A model generated the notes under the pieces. The model was not told where the DNA came from. It did no database searches and saw nothing but the letters and a program-made list of their open reading frames with translations. A stretch of 64,000 nucleotides of DNA, taken from CBDBEU01 sp965204565 (GTDB taxonomy: Bacteria > Pseudomonadota > Alphaproteobacteria > Rhizobiales > TMED25). The DNA lies in NCBI GenBank assembly GCA_965204565.1, contig CBDBEU010000005.1, forward strand, positions 930,001 through 994,000, given 5' to 3'. A program made the position numbers and the translations under genes. Of this stretch, positions 1 through 9,043 are shown one piece after another (the stretch's first letter is position 1; the number at the start of each line of letters is the position of its first letter).

Positions 1-1930
1 TCTCACACCGCCGATGACGCGTGCCGAGACCTATGGGCCTCTGCGCGATCTCGAAGTTCTGGTTGACGAGTATTTCGAGGCGGCACAGGTCGATCCCACG
101 CGCGCGGCACGGCTCAAGCGCGATATTCTGGAATGCGCAAGCACCACTGGCCTTGATGCCGATTGCGGCATCGCCGGAGAAGAGGACGCAGACGGCGCGC
201 TTGCCAGGCTCGACGCTCATTTGTGCGATCTGAAGGAGCTTCAGATCCGCGACGGGCTTCATGTGCTGGGAGCTGCGCCTGACGGTGACCGGCTTGACCG
301 GCTTCTGGTGGCGCTTGCCCGCGTACCGCGCGGGGAGGGTGAAGCAGGCGATGCATCGCTGATCCGCGCGCTTGGCGCCGATCTAGGACTCGATTTTGAT
401 CCGCTTGATGCAGATGCCCACGCACTCTGGGAGGGGTTGCGCCCATCCTTCCTGATCGAGGTCTCGCATGATCCCTGGCGCAGCCATGGCGATACCATCG
501 AAAGGCTGGAACTGCTGGCTGAACGCCTGGTTGCCGGCATCGTGCAGGCCCAGCCCGCCTGGACCGCTACCCGTGCCGTGCTTGGCGAAATCAACGATCG
601 GCTGAGACCTGCGGTCGCACAGAGCGGGCCGGCAGAAATCCGGGCAGTATTGACCGCTCTTTCAGGCCGCTTTGTCACCCCAGGTCCATCGGGCGCACCA
701 ACACGCGGACGTGCGGAGGTTTTGCCGACGGGGCGCAATTTCTACTCCCTCGACAGCCGGGCAGTACCAACAGAGGCTGCATGGGCGCTGGGAGAGAGAT
801 CGGCTGGTCTTCTGGTTGAGGATTTTCGCCAGCGCAATGGCGCATGGCCCAAGCACATGGCGCTTTCGGCCTGGGGAACGGCCAATATGCGCACTGGTGG
901 CGACGATATCGCGCAAGCACTGGCGCTGATCGGCGCACGGCCACGATGGGATCGCGCTTCGGGTCGGGTGACCGGGTTCGAGATCCTGCCGCTGGCGCAC
1001 CTGGCCCGCCCTCGGATCGACGTGACGCTCAGGGTTTCCGGCTTTTTCCGTGACGCTTTTCCGGCACAGATAGATCTGTTCGATTCCGCCATTCGCGCCA
1101 TCGGCGCGCTTGATGAAGACGCGCGCGACAATCCGGTTGCCGCCCAAATGAAAGTTGACCTGCAGGGCCTTGCCGAGGCCGGCGCTGACCTGGAAACGGC
1201 GGACCGGCGCGCCGGCTACAGGGTGTTTTCATCCATGCCAGGGGCCTATGGTGCCGGCTTGCAGACACTGATTGACGAAGGCCTGTGGCAGGAGCGCGAA
1301 GATTTCGCCAAGGCCTATATGCGTTGGAGTGCTTTTGCCTATGGCGGCGGCACGGAGGGCGAAGAAGTGCCGGAGCTGTTCGCCCACCGGCTCGGCCACG
1401 TTGAGGCGGTGATCCACAACCAGGACAATCGCGAGCACGACCTGCTTGATTCCGATGACTATTATCAGTTCGAAGGCGGCTTGAGCGCCGCGATTGAGGA
1501 CGTACGAGGCAGCCGTCCGGTGATCTACCACAACGACCATTCACGGCCTGAAAACCCGAAGCCCCGCACCCTCGAAGAAGAGATTGCACGAGTGGTGCGC
1601 GCCCGCGCCGCCAATCCCAAATGGATCGCCGGGGTAATGCGTCACGGATACAAGGGGGCATTCGAAATCGCCGCCACGGTCGATTATCTGTACGCCTTCC
1701 AGGCGACCACCGGTGCGGTCGGCGATCATCATTTCGAACTGCTGTTTGATGCCTACCTGGGGGACGAGACGGTGCGGGAGTTCATCGGCGAGGTGAACCC
1801 GAACGCGCTTTTAGATATCGCCGCCCGGTTTCGCGATGCGCTGGCGCGCGGTCTGTGGCACCCGCGAGCAAATCGCGTCTATGATCTTCTCGACCAGATT
1901 GTGGAGGAACCAGTTGGCCGTCAAACCTAG
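1..1930 (+). CDS. cobN: Cobaltochelatase subunit CobN, C-terminal part
   Basis: Large subunit of the aerobic cobaltochelatase (CobNST), which inserts Co2+ into hydrogenobyrinic acid a,c-diamide using ATP. The reading frame is open from position 2 and the gene starts outside the window; about 640 residues of a protein usually near 1250 are visible. The stretch TYGPLRDLEVLVDEY near the left edge and the region around HNQDNREHDLLDSDDYYQ (roughly residues 470-490 of the visible part) are typical of the CobN/BchH/ChlD-partner fold. The stop lies 17 bases inside the following cobO, so translation is probably coupled. Start of a cobN-cobO-cobQ run on this strand. Function is a family assignment, identity is firm. 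Confidence 0.93.
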   Translation, partial: LTPPMTRAETYGPLRDLEVLVDEYFEAAQVDPTRAARLKRDILECASTTGLDADCGIAGEEDADGALARLDAHLCDLKELQIRDGLHVLGAAPDGDRLDRLLVALARVPRGEGEAGDASLIRALGADLGLDFDPLDADAHALWEGLRPSFLIEVSHDPWRSHGDTIERLELLAERLVAGIVQAQPAWTATRAVLGEINDRLRPAVAQSGPAEIRAVLTALSGRFVTPGPSGAPTRGRAEVLPTGRNFYSLDSRAVPTEAAWALGERSAGLLVEDFRQRNGAWPKHMALSAWGTANMRTGGDDIAQALALIGARPRWDRASGRVTGFEILPLAHLARPRIDVTLRVSGFFRDAFPAQIDLFDSAIRAIGALDEDARDNPVAAQMKVDLQGLAEAGADLETADRRAGYRVFSSMPGAYGAGLQTLIDEGLWQEREDFAKAYMRWSAFAYGGGTEGEEVPELFAHRLGHVEAVIHNQDNREHDLLDSDDYYQFEGGLSAAIEDVRGSRPVIYHNDHSRPENPKPRTLEEEIARVVRARAANPKWIAGVMRHGYKGAFEIAATVDYLYAFQATTGAVGDHHFELLFDAYLGDETVREFIGEVNPNALLDIAARFRDALARGLWHPRANRVYDLLDQIVEEPVGRQT

Positions 1931-2540
1931 CCTCACCGAGGCGGAACTCAACGCCCGGCATGCTGTAAAAATGCGCCGTAAAAAGGAGGCGCGCGACAGG
2001 ATCCTTGCAACAAAGACGATCGAGAAGGGCCTTCTCATCGTCCATACGGGCAAGGGCAAGGGCAAGTCGACCGCCGCATTCGGCCTGGTGCTGCGCGCAC
2101 TTGGCAATGGCATGAAAATCGCGGTGGTGCAGTTCGTGAAAGGCAAATGGGAGACCGGCGAGCGCGCGGCGCTGGCGAAGTTCGATGATCAGATAACGAT
2201 TTCGACCATGGGCGAAGGCTTTACCTGGGAGACCCAGGACCGGCAGCGCGACATCGAGGCGGCGCGGGCTGCGTGGCAGCGCGCGCGCGCGCTGATCAAT
2301 GATGACGAACACGACATGGTGCTGCTCGATGAACTCAACATCGTTCTCAGATACGACTACCTGCCGATATCCGAAGTGGTCGAGGCGCTAAAGGCCAAAC
2401 CGGCGAACAAGCATGTCATCGTCACCGGCCGCAACGCCAAGGACGAATTGGTCGAGATTGCAGATCTCGTTACCGACATGACGATGATCAAGCATCCTTT
2501 CCGGGCGGGCGTGAAGGCGCAGGCCGGAATTGAGTTCTGA
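1914..2540 (+). CDS. cobO: Cob(I)yrinic acid a,c-diamide adenosyltransferase
   Basis: Transfers the 5'-deoxyadenosyl group from ATP to cob(I)yrinic acid a,c-diamide (CobO/BtuR family, cytosolic). The P-loop HTGKGKGKST lies near residue 40, followed by the conserved VQFVKGKWETGE segment and the LDELN motif, as in other CobO proteins; 208 residues is a normal length. The frame stays open upstream to an ATG at 1836, but that part reads inside cobN and matches nothing. A TTG at 1914 with GGAGG at 1903-1907 gives the family-typical beginning (ARHAVKMRRKKEARDRI shortly after), so I chose it. It overlaps the end of cobN. Confidence 0.93.
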   Translation: MAVKPSLTEAELNARHAVKMRRKKEARDRILATKTIEKGLLIVHTGKGKGKSTAAFGLVLRALGNGMKIAVVQFVKGKWETGERAALAKFDDQITISTMGEGFTWETQDRQRDIEAARAAWQRARALINDDEHDMVLLDELNIVLRYDYLPISEVVEALKAKPANKHVIVTGRNAKDELVEIADLVTDMTMIKHPFRAGVKAQAGIEF

Positions 2541-2569
2541 CGCCTCGCCCGGGTCGCCAGTCTTTCTCA

Positions 2570-4099
2570 GTGATGAACCGGAAATTGTCCCCCTCCCCAC
2601 ATGCCCTGATGATCCAGGGGGGGGGATCGAATGTCGGCAAGTCGCTGATTGTCGCAGGATTGTGCCGATTATTTGCCCGGCGCGGGCTTAAGGTTCGCCC
2701 GTTCAAACCGCAGAACATGTCCAACAATGCCGCGGTTGCTGCCGATGGCGGAGAAATCGGCCGCGCCCAGGCACTGCAGGCGCGCGCGGCCCTGGTTCGG
2801 CCATCGGTCGACATGAACCCGGTGCTGCTGAAGCCAGAATCCGACAGGGGCGCGCAGCTCATCGTTCAAGGCCGGCGCCGCGCCACCCTTTCGGCCCGAG
2901 ATTATGGTGCATACAAGGCCCAGCTCATGGAGCCGGTGCTCGAAAGTTTCGCACGCCTTGGCCGGGAGGCCGACCTCCTTGTGGTGGAAGGCGCCGGCAG
3001 TCCGGCCGAAACCAATCTTCGCGCCAATGACATCGCCAATATGGGGTTCGCCAGCGCCGCCGGCGTTGCGGTGGTTTTGGTCGGCGATATCGAACGTGGC
3101 GGCGTGATCGCGCATCTGGTCGGCACCCATGCGGTGCTCGATGCAGCGGACAGGGCGCTGGTGTGCGGGTTTATCGTCAATAAATTTCGAGGCGACGCGG
3201 CGCTGTTTGCCGATGGTGCAGCTGAGATCGAACGGCTCACGGCATGGCCCTTCCTCGGGCTGGTACCGGTGTTTGAAGACGCCCGCCAACTGCCGGCAGA
3301 GGATTCGGTCGATCTTGCCGACCGCCTGCGTGCCGATGCCCCGACAGAAAGCGCGGCTGGTGCTGAACGGATCAAAATCGCGGTACCGAGGCTACCCCGG
3401 ATTGCCAATTTCGACGATCTCGACCCGCTGCGTCTGGAGACCGGTATCGATATCGTTCTGGTCGACCCGGGCACGCCCGTTCCGGCAGACGCCGACCTGG
3501 TGCTGCTTACCGGTACAAAGTCGACAATCGCCGATCTTGAGGCACTCAAGCGGGAGGGATGGGATATCGACATTCACGCCCATTGGCGGCGCGGTGGCTG
3601 GGTGATCGGCATTTGCGGTGGATTTCAGATGCTTGGCAGCAAAATCGCCGATCCTGGCGGCATTGAGGGCGCTCGGGGCGAAGTGGCCGGACTTGGCCTG
3701 ATCGAAATCAAGACCGAATTGCAGCCACGCAAGCAAATCCGCGAGGTCAATGCCACGCACCTGGCAAGCGGCCATCAGATCGAGGGGTATGAAATCCATC
3801 TGGGAGTCATTTCAGGACCCGATTGCGCACGGCCCATGTTCCAGATCGACGGCCGGTCCGAGGGCGCCATTTCCGCGGAGGGACGGGTGATGGGCACCCA
3901 CGTGCACGGACTGTTCGCCAGCGACGCGTTTCGCCGCTGGTTCATCACCGAAATGGGCAGCGCGGAAAAAACCGGGCTTACTTACGAAACAGCGATCGAG
4001 ACCGTACTTGATGGTCTTGCAGACCACCTCGAAACGCATCTCGACTGCGACCGGTTGTTGAGTATCGCGCGTCAGAACAATATTGCGAGCAGCGCGTAA
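2570..4099 (+). CDS. cobQ: Cobyric acid synthase
   Basis: Glutamine-dependent amidotransferase that amidates positions b, d, e and g of adenosylcobyrinic acid a,c-diamide. The N-terminal nucleotide-binding domain carries QGGGSNVGKS near residue 20 and FKPQNMSNNA; the C-terminal type I glutaminase domain has its nucleophile Cys in GWVIGICGGFQMLG and its His in GTHVHGLF. Length (509 residues) is normal. GTG at 2570 is followed at once by ATG 2573; either may be used. A run of nine G (2617-2625) sits in the P-loop codons, and the frame is intact through it. The gene ends 28 bases inside the 3' end of convergent cobD. Confidence 0.95.
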   Translation: MMNRKLSPSPHALMIQGGGSNVGKSLIVAGLCRLFARRGLKVRPFKPQNMSNNAAVAADGGEIGRAQALQARAALVRPSVDMNPVLLKPESDRGAQLIVQGRRRATLSARDYGAYKAQLMEPVLESFARLGREADLLVVEGAGSPAETNLRANDIANMGFASAAGVAVVLVGDIERGGVIAHLVGTHAVLDAADRALVCGFIVNKFRGDAALFADGAAEIERLTAWPFLGLVPVFEDARQLPAEDSVDLADRLRADAPTESAAGAERIKIAVPRLPRIANFDDLDPLRLETGIDIVLVDPGTPVPADADLVLLTGTKSTIADLEALKREGWDIDIHAHWRRGGWVIGICGGFQMLGSKIADPGGIEGARGEVAGLGLIEIKTELQPRKQIREVNATHLASGHQIEGYEIHLGVISGPDCARPMFQIDGRSEGAISAEGRVMGTHVHGLFASDAFRRWFITEMGSAEKTGLTYETAIETVLDGLADHLETHLDCDRLLSIARQNNIASSA

Positions 4100-5043
4100 A
4101 GCGCTCCATGGGCGATCGATGACCAGGTCAGCAGTTTGAGCGCCCCGTGAATATCGGCAATGTCCGCATCCTCGCGGCCGGCGTGGTTCATCCAGGCATC
4201 ATCGATACGCACGCCGTCATAATTGCGCGGACCGGCCAGAGCCAGGCCAAGCGCGCCACCCATGGCAGCTTCCGGCCAGCCGGCATTGACCGAGCGATGA
4301 TCGGCGGCATCGGCATGCATGGCGCGCACCGCGCCTTCAGCATCATCTCCCGCGCACAAAGCGCCAGCAGCAATCAGCCAGCCCGACAATCGCGCCGGAA
4401 TCCAGTTCAGCGCATCGTCAAGACGAGCCGCTGCCATGCCAAAATCGCGATGACGGTCGGTGCGGTGGCCAATCATGCTGTCGGCGGTGTTGACCAGCTT
4501 GTAGGCGATCAGACCAGGCAAGCCCAACAGCGCAAACCAGAATACCGGAGCGACAACCCCGTCAGAGAAATTCTCACCCGCTGATTCAATCGCGGCCCTT
4601 GCCACCGTCGGTTCGTCAAGACTGTTCGGATCACGCCCGACAATGTGAGCGACCGCGCGGCGTCCCCCTTCCAGACCCCCTTCAGCCAGGCCGGCGGCAA
4701 CATCACGGACGTGATCATGCAGGCTGCGCCCGGCAATGAGGACCGCAAGGATTGCACCTTCAAGCAATGTGGTGAGCGGCAGAATATCGAGCACAATGGT
4801 TATGATCCGGCCGGCGATCAGTGCCGCCAGTACCAAGGCCGCAATGGCGGAGATGCCACTGAAGCGGCGTTCAGGAGCTGGTGCGGTGTCGCGGTTGAAG
4901 GTGCGATCCAGCCAGCCGATGATCTTGCCCATCAGCGCCACGGGATGTGGGACGCGCTGCCACAGCGCCTTTGGCTCGCCGAAAACCGCGTCGGCCACCA
5001 GCGCCAACACGATGATCAAAAAACGGTCTTCAATCGATGGCAT
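4072..5043 (-). CDS. cobD: Adenosylcobinamide-phosphate synthase (CbiB/CobD)
   Basis: Membrane enzyme that attaches the aminopropanol phosphate arm to adenosylcobyric acid. The 323-residue protein begins with the family-typical VADAVFGEPKALWQRVPHPVALMGKIIGWLD, has several hydrophobic segments, and contains the conserved RDPNSLDEPTVARAAIESAGENFSDGVVAPVFW region cut here into shorter recognisable parts (AGENFSDGVVAPVFW near residue 170). It is downstream of cobC on the same strand and overlaps it by 14 bases, so the two form an operon that supplies and attaches the linker. It converges on cobQ with a 28-base 3' overlap. Confidence 0.94.
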   Translation of the reverse strand: MPSIEDRFLIIVLALVADAVFGEPKALWQRVPHPVALMGKIIGWLDRTFNRDTAPAPERRFSGISAIAALVLAALIAGRIITIVLDILPLTTLLEGAILAVLIAGRSLHDHVRDVAAGLAEGGLEGGRRAVAHIVGRDPNSLDEPTVARAAIESAGENFSDGVVAPVFWFALLGLPGLIAYKLVNTADSMIGHRTDRHRDFGMAAARLDDALNWIPARLSGWLIAAGALCAGDDAEGAVRAMHADAADHRSVNAGWPEAAMGGALGLALAGPRNYDGVRIDDAWMNHAGREDADIADIHGALKLLTWSSIAHGALYALLAILF

Positions 5044-6076
5044 TGGCGCGTGCGATGATCAAATCGCTCGCAATTGTCGCCAACGCCCGTTCAAGGCGCT
5101 CGAATTCCTCATCGCTTCCCGGGATGCCGAGGCGCAGCCAGTGCGGCGCATAATCGAAGGTCCGGGTCCAGATGCCCTCACCGGCAAGGCGCTGATGCAG
5201 CGCGAACGCATTGTCACTCTCGAGCAGACGAAAAAGCGGGGTACCGCCGACAATGGTCAGTCCGGATTCCTTGGCCAGTATATCGAGCCTGCGGGAGGCT
5301 TCGACAAGACGAAGGCGCGCTGCCTCGATCCAGCTGGAATCCCCCAGCGCCTTGATGCCGATCTCAATGGCCGGTCCGGAAACCGGCCAGGGGCCCATGA
5401 GATCATCAATGCGGCGAATGATGCGACACGGCCCCAGTACAAATCCGAGGCGAAGTCCGGCAAGGCCAAAAAACTTGCCGAATGAGCGCAAAATGACCAG
5501 GGCCCTGTGACCAGCTTCAGCTGCCAGCGAGCGGTGGGGAAGGACATCGGCGAAGCACTCATCGACAATCAGCACTCTCTCACGCGCACCCAGATCATCG
5601 GCAAGAGCCATGAGATCGGCGCGCGCGAACATCCGGCCGTCGGGATTGTTGGGATTGGCTAAAACCACGACATCAAAGTCGGCCGGATCCGGCAGAATCG
5701 TGACTTCGTGCACATCATGGGCGTTTCGCAACCAGGAGGCCACGTGCTCGGAATAGGTTGGCGAGACCACCGCAACACGCGCACGCCCCCCGCCAATATG
5801 TGGCAGACGGTCGATCAGAGCCTGAGCGCCCGGCACCAATGTTGCATGTGCCCGCTCGCCTGCTCCATAGGCGCGAAGCACTGTTTCGCGCAAGGATTGC
5901 ATACGGGCGAGCGATGGCAGTTTCTGCCAGATTGCTGTATCGAGCTGCGGCATCGGATAGGGATAGGGGCTGATGCCGGTGGACAGATCAATCCAGCCTT
6001 TGGCGGGCACGCCATATAGCTCATTTGCGGCATTGAGATCGCCGCCGTGGCGGATTGGTGTCAGTTGCTTGTTCAA
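5030..6076 (-). CDS. cobC: L-threonine-O-3-phosphate decarboxylase (CobC type)
   Basis: PLP enzyme of the histidinol-phosphate aminotransferase fold that makes (R)-1-amino-2-propanol phosphate for the cobalamin nucleotide loop. It opens with RHGGDLNAANELYG and IDLSTGISPYPYP, has NPNNPDGR around residue 140, and the PLP-lysine segment LRSFGKFFGLAGLRLGF near residue 215. Length 348 residues is typical. The first in-frame start I can find is TTG at 6076 without a strong ribosome site, so the start is tentative. Upstream lies the divergent creA, leaving about 106 bases for two promoters. Confidence 0.92.
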   Translation of the reverse strand: MNKQLTPIRHGGDLNAANELYGVPAKGWIDLSTGISPYPYPMPQLDTAIWQKLPSLARMQSLRETVLRAYGAGERAHATLVPGAQALIDRLPHIGGGRARVAVVSPTYSEHVASWLRNAHDVHEVTILPDPADFDVVVLANPNNPDGRMFARADLMALADDLGARERVLIVDECFADVLPHRSLAAEAGHRALVILRSFGKFFGLAGLRLGFVLGPCRIIRRIDDLMGPWPVSGPAIEIGIKALGDSSWIEAARLRLVEASRRLDILAKESGLTIVGGTPLFRLLESDNAFALHQRLAGEGIWTRTFDYAPHWLRLGIPGSDEEFERLERALATIASDLIIARANAID

Positions 6077-6182
6077 AGGGTCACCATTTGACTGTCAGCC
6101 GGGCCGGACAATCCTCATATTAGAGTGGACACTGGCAGACCATGGCGCAACCGTCGCGCATGAAGGCAAAGGAAAGTGTCTC

Positions 6183-6686
6183 ATGAAATCCACACTGATC
6201 GGCCTTGTTGTCCTGCTCGCCCTGTCAGCAATTGCAGGTGCGCAGGAACCCGACCTGATTTTCAAGCGTTCCACCGTATTCAAACTACTGTCGCCCGATC
6301 ACAAACTGGCGACCTACGGCATTGACGATCCGCTGATCGAAGGCGTGGCCTGCCATTTCACGGTGCCGGAAAAGGGCGGATGGACCGGATATCTGGGACT
6401 GGCCGAGGAGGTGTCGGACACTTCACTCGCCTGCCGCCAGATCGGGCCGATCCGTTTCAAGGAAAAGTTCGAGCAAGGGGCTGAAATGTTTCTCCAGCGC
6501 CGTTCGGTATTCTTCAAGAGGATGCGTATTGTGCGCGGCTGTGATCCCCGTCGCAATGTGCTTGTCTATCTCGTCTACACCGACAAGCTGATCGAGGGCA
6601 GCCCTAAAAATTCGACATCGACAGTTCCGATCAGCCCCTGGGGTGGCGCGGAAGCGCCAGACTGTGGCGAATGGCTGGAAGATTAG
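6183..6686 (+). CDS. creA: CreA family periplasmic protein
   Basis: CreA-type protein of unknown biochemical role, exported to the periplasm. The first 22 residues are a clear signal peptide (MKSTLIGLVVLLALSAIAGA then QEP). The mature part has the family features: KRSTVFKLLSPDHK near the start, two conserved Cys in VACHF and LACRQIG, and CDPRRNVLVYLVYTDKLIEGSPKNS near the C-terminus. The frame extends upstream without support; ATG 6183 is preceded by AAGGAAA and begins the signal peptide, so it is the likely start. 167 residues, normal length. It sits alone between divergent cobC and convergent uracil-DNA-glycosylase-like gene. Confidence 0.9.
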   Translation: MKSTLIGLVVLLALSAIAGAQEPDLIFKRSTVFKLLSPDHKLATYGIDDPLIEGVACHFTVPEKGGWTGYLGLAEEVSDTSLACRQIGPIRFKEKFEQGAEMFLQRRSVFFKRMRIVRGCDPRRNVLVYLVYTDKLIEGSPKNSTSTVPISPWGGAEAPDCGEWLED

Positions 6687-6735
6687 GCAACCACAATCCC
6701 CGGTGGGAGAATCCTGCGTCGTCCGGCTGCAATCG

Positions 6736-7356
6736 CTATTTGTCCATCAGCGTACGTACCCGACACCGCAACTCGGGCAGCACTTCTACTTCGAACCATG
6801 GGTTTTTCTTCAGCCATTGATTGTTGCGCCATGAGGGGTGGGGAAGCGGCAGCAGCGCTGGCTTTGCGTCCAGATAAGTCCGCCAAAGCCTGACGGTCTG
6901 GGTCATGCCGGGGCTCCGCGCTCTGCCCAGATGCCAATTTTGGGCATATTGGCCGATAAGCAAAATCAACTCCAGCTGGGGCATCTTGGCGAACACGCGC
7001 GCGCGCCACGCCGGCGCGCATTCGCGGCGCGGCGGCAGATCGGCACCATGTGCGTTCAGACCGGGGAAACAAAAACCCATCGGCACAATGGCAAGGCGGG
7101 AGGTATCGTAGAATTCATCCGCCGTGAGCCCAAGCCAAGCGCGCAATCGGTCGCCCGACGGATCGGTGAACGGGGTGCCCGAGCTATGCACCCGCGTACC
7201 GGGCGCCTGACTGGCGATGCAAAGCCGTGCTGTGACGCTTGGCCTCAGGACCGGGCGCGGGGTATGCGGCAATGGGGCTGCCAATGGCGTCTCGGCGCAA
7301 ATGCGGCAAGCCTCGATTTCCCGCAACAAGCTCGCAAGTGTCGCCTTACTGCCCAT
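6736..7356 (-). CDS. Uracil-DNA glycosylase family protein
   Basis: Single-domain protein of the uracil-DNA glycosylase superfamily (COG1573-like), about 206 residues. The motif ASQAPGTRVHSSGTPFTDPSG near residue 50 corresponds to the catalytic/uracil-binding loop, LILLIGQYAQ to the central strand, and LPLPHPSWRNN near residue 180 to the conserved HPS loop. Early cysteines (EACRIC) resemble the paired Cys found in iron-sulfur members of the superfamily, but a complete four-Cys set is not obvious, so cluster binding is uncertain. Many relatives of this particular type have no proven glycosylase activity. Start at 7356 chosen because upstream residues match nothing; a longer start at 7488 is possible but overlaps the next gene. 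Confidence 0.8.
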   Translation of the reverse strand: MGSKATLASLLREIEACRICAETPLAAPLPHTPRPVLRPSVTARLCIASQAPGTRVHSSGTPFTDPSGDRLRAWLGLTADEFYDTSRLAIVPMGFCFPGLNAHGADLPPRRECAPAWRARVFAKMPQLELILLIGQYAQNWHLGRARSPGMTQTVRLWRTYLDAKPALLPLPHPSWRNNQWLKKNPWFEVEVLPELRCRVRTLMDK

Positions 7357-7472
7357 GCCGCACCACACCAAAATCAGCCGGATGTGCCCATTCAAGCGCG
7401 CGTTATCAGAGTTGTTAACCAGAATGGGGCGATCATCAGCTTTTCCGGCGAGGCTGGCCGTGGCGTCGCTCC

Positions 7473-9014
7473 ATGCGGCGCGGCACAACGATGGTTTATA
7501 CAGTATCCAAATCCGAGGCTGATTCAGAATTGCGCAACAATGCTGCGCGTGGCGTCAAGGACGTGCGGCTGAAGCTTGCTGCGCAAACCGCCAATCCAAT
7601 CTCGTTTCGTTACGAGATGCTGGAAATGTACGCCCGCAATCAACTCGCTGTGGCATTCGCACTGCCACTTTTCGCGGTAGCTCTTGGCACCACGGCAATG
7701 ATCTGGATCGAATTTGAGCGAATGCTGTTCTGGCTGGCCGGCGTGTTCGTTTGTCAGGGCATTCTTCTGGGCCTGTGCGACCGCTATGAACGACTGGAAA
7801 TGGAGCAGATTTCCGTCAGTCAGTGGGGACGCAGGTTCACGGTGACCGAGTTCACCAACGGTGTTGCCTGGGCATCATTGGTGATGCTGGGGTGGATCGA
7901 CGGCAACCCAGCCAGTCATTTATTTCTGTTTGCGATCACGATCATCATGATCGCTATTCGCGTTACGCTTTCCTCTCAGATTCTGCCGATCGTCTATTCT
8001 GGAACACTTCCGATCGTATTCGCTGTGACAACACGCATGGTGATAGAAGGCGACACACTACATCTGGCACTTGCCGGCATTCTGGTCGCGGCGGAGCTTT
8101 ACTTCGTGTGGCTTGCGCGCCGGCTCAACCAGACGGCGCAACAGATGATCGCATTCAGAGCGAAAAAGGACGAGTTAATCACAGAACTGGCGGAGGCGCA
8201 GGCCAAATCCGACGAGGTGCGGCGGCGCGCAGAAGAAACAAACCTCGCCAAGTCCAGATTTCTGGCGACGATGAGCCATGAGCTGCGCACGCCTCTCAAT
8301 GCGATCCTCGGATTTTCAGAAGTAATGAAGGGCGAACTGATGGGTCAGCACGCCGTGCCGGTCTATCGTGAGTACGCCGAGGACATTCACAAGAGCGGTG
8401 GACACCTGCTCAATCTGCTCAACGAAATACTCGACCTTTCCAGGATCGAAGCGGGGCGGTATGAACTCAACGACGTATGCGTGGACGTCGCGCTGATCGG
8501 CCGCGAGTGCCACAAACTGATGCGGATTCGCGCGAGGGAGAAGGATCTGAGCATTGTCGAGGAGTTTGACAGCGGCTTGGCAAAATTGTGGGCCGATGAA
8601 AGGGCGGTGCGCCAAATCTGGTTCAACCTCCTGTCCAATGCGATCAAGTTCACTCCTCCTGGGGGCAGCGCGGCACTCAAGGCCGGGGGAAACGCGGCCG
8701 GCGGCATCAGTTTTTCAGTGCGTGATACGGGGCCTGGAATCTCGGAAGAGGAGATCCCCCGGGTTCTGAGTTCATTCGGTCAAGGGGCAATTGCGCGCCG
8801 GCACTCCGAAGAAGGTGCCGGCCTTGGACTTCCCATCGTCAAGGGCCTCGTCGAACTTCACGGCGGCACGCTAAAAATCGTCTCGAAATTGCGCCAGGGA
8901 ACAGAGATGATTATCGAGATGCCGGCCCACAGGGTCATGTCACAAGACAACGGGGCCGTCAGCACCGAAAACGAAGCGCCGGTGCTTCGGCCGACGGGAA
9001 CCGGCCCGGCGTGA
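7473..9014 (+). CDS. Membrane sensor histidine kinase, PleC/DivJ-like
   Basis: Histidine kinase of 513 residues. The N-terminal third has about five to six hydrophobic segments (roughly residues 58-215) without a large periplasmic domain. A short coiled linker follows (AEAQAKSDEVRRRAEETN), then the HisKA box MSHELRTPLNAILGFSEVM with the phospho-acceptor His near residue 269, the N box NLLSNAIKFTPPGG near 385, and the G boxes DTGPGIS and GAGLGLPIVKG near 415-450. The HisKA sequence resembles the alphaproteobacterial PleC/DivJ/PdhS group that acts on DivK. No receiver domain and no response regulator gene next to it. Start may be 7473 or the second ATG at 7491; neither has a strong ribosome site. 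Confidence 0.85.
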   Translation: MRRGTTMVYTVSKSEADSELRNNAARGVKDVRLKLAAQTANPISFRYEMLEMYARNQLAVAFALPLFAVALGTTAMIWIEFERMLFWLAGVFVCQGILLGLCDRYERLEMEQISVSQWGRRFTVTEFTNGVAWASLVMLGWIDGNPASHLFLFAITIIMIAIRVTLSSQILPIVYSGTLPIVFAVTTRMVIEGDTLHLALAGILVAAELYFVWLARRLNQTAQQMIAFRAKKDELITELAEAQAKSDEVRRRAEETNLAKSRFLATMSHELRTPLNAILGFSEVMKGELMGQHAVPVYREYAEDIHKSGGHLLNLLNEILDLSRIEAGRYELNDVCVDVALIGRECHKLMRIRAREKDLSIVEEFDSGLAKLWADERAVRQIWFNLLSNAIKFTPPGGSAALKAGGNAAGGISFSVRDTGPGISEEEIPRVLSSFGQGAIARRHSEEGAGLGLPIVKGLVELHGGTLKIVSKLRQGTEMIIEMPAHRVMSQDNGAVSTENEAPVLRPTGTGPA

Positions 9015-9043
9015 TACGGCCCGGGGGCAAGCTCAGCAAATAC

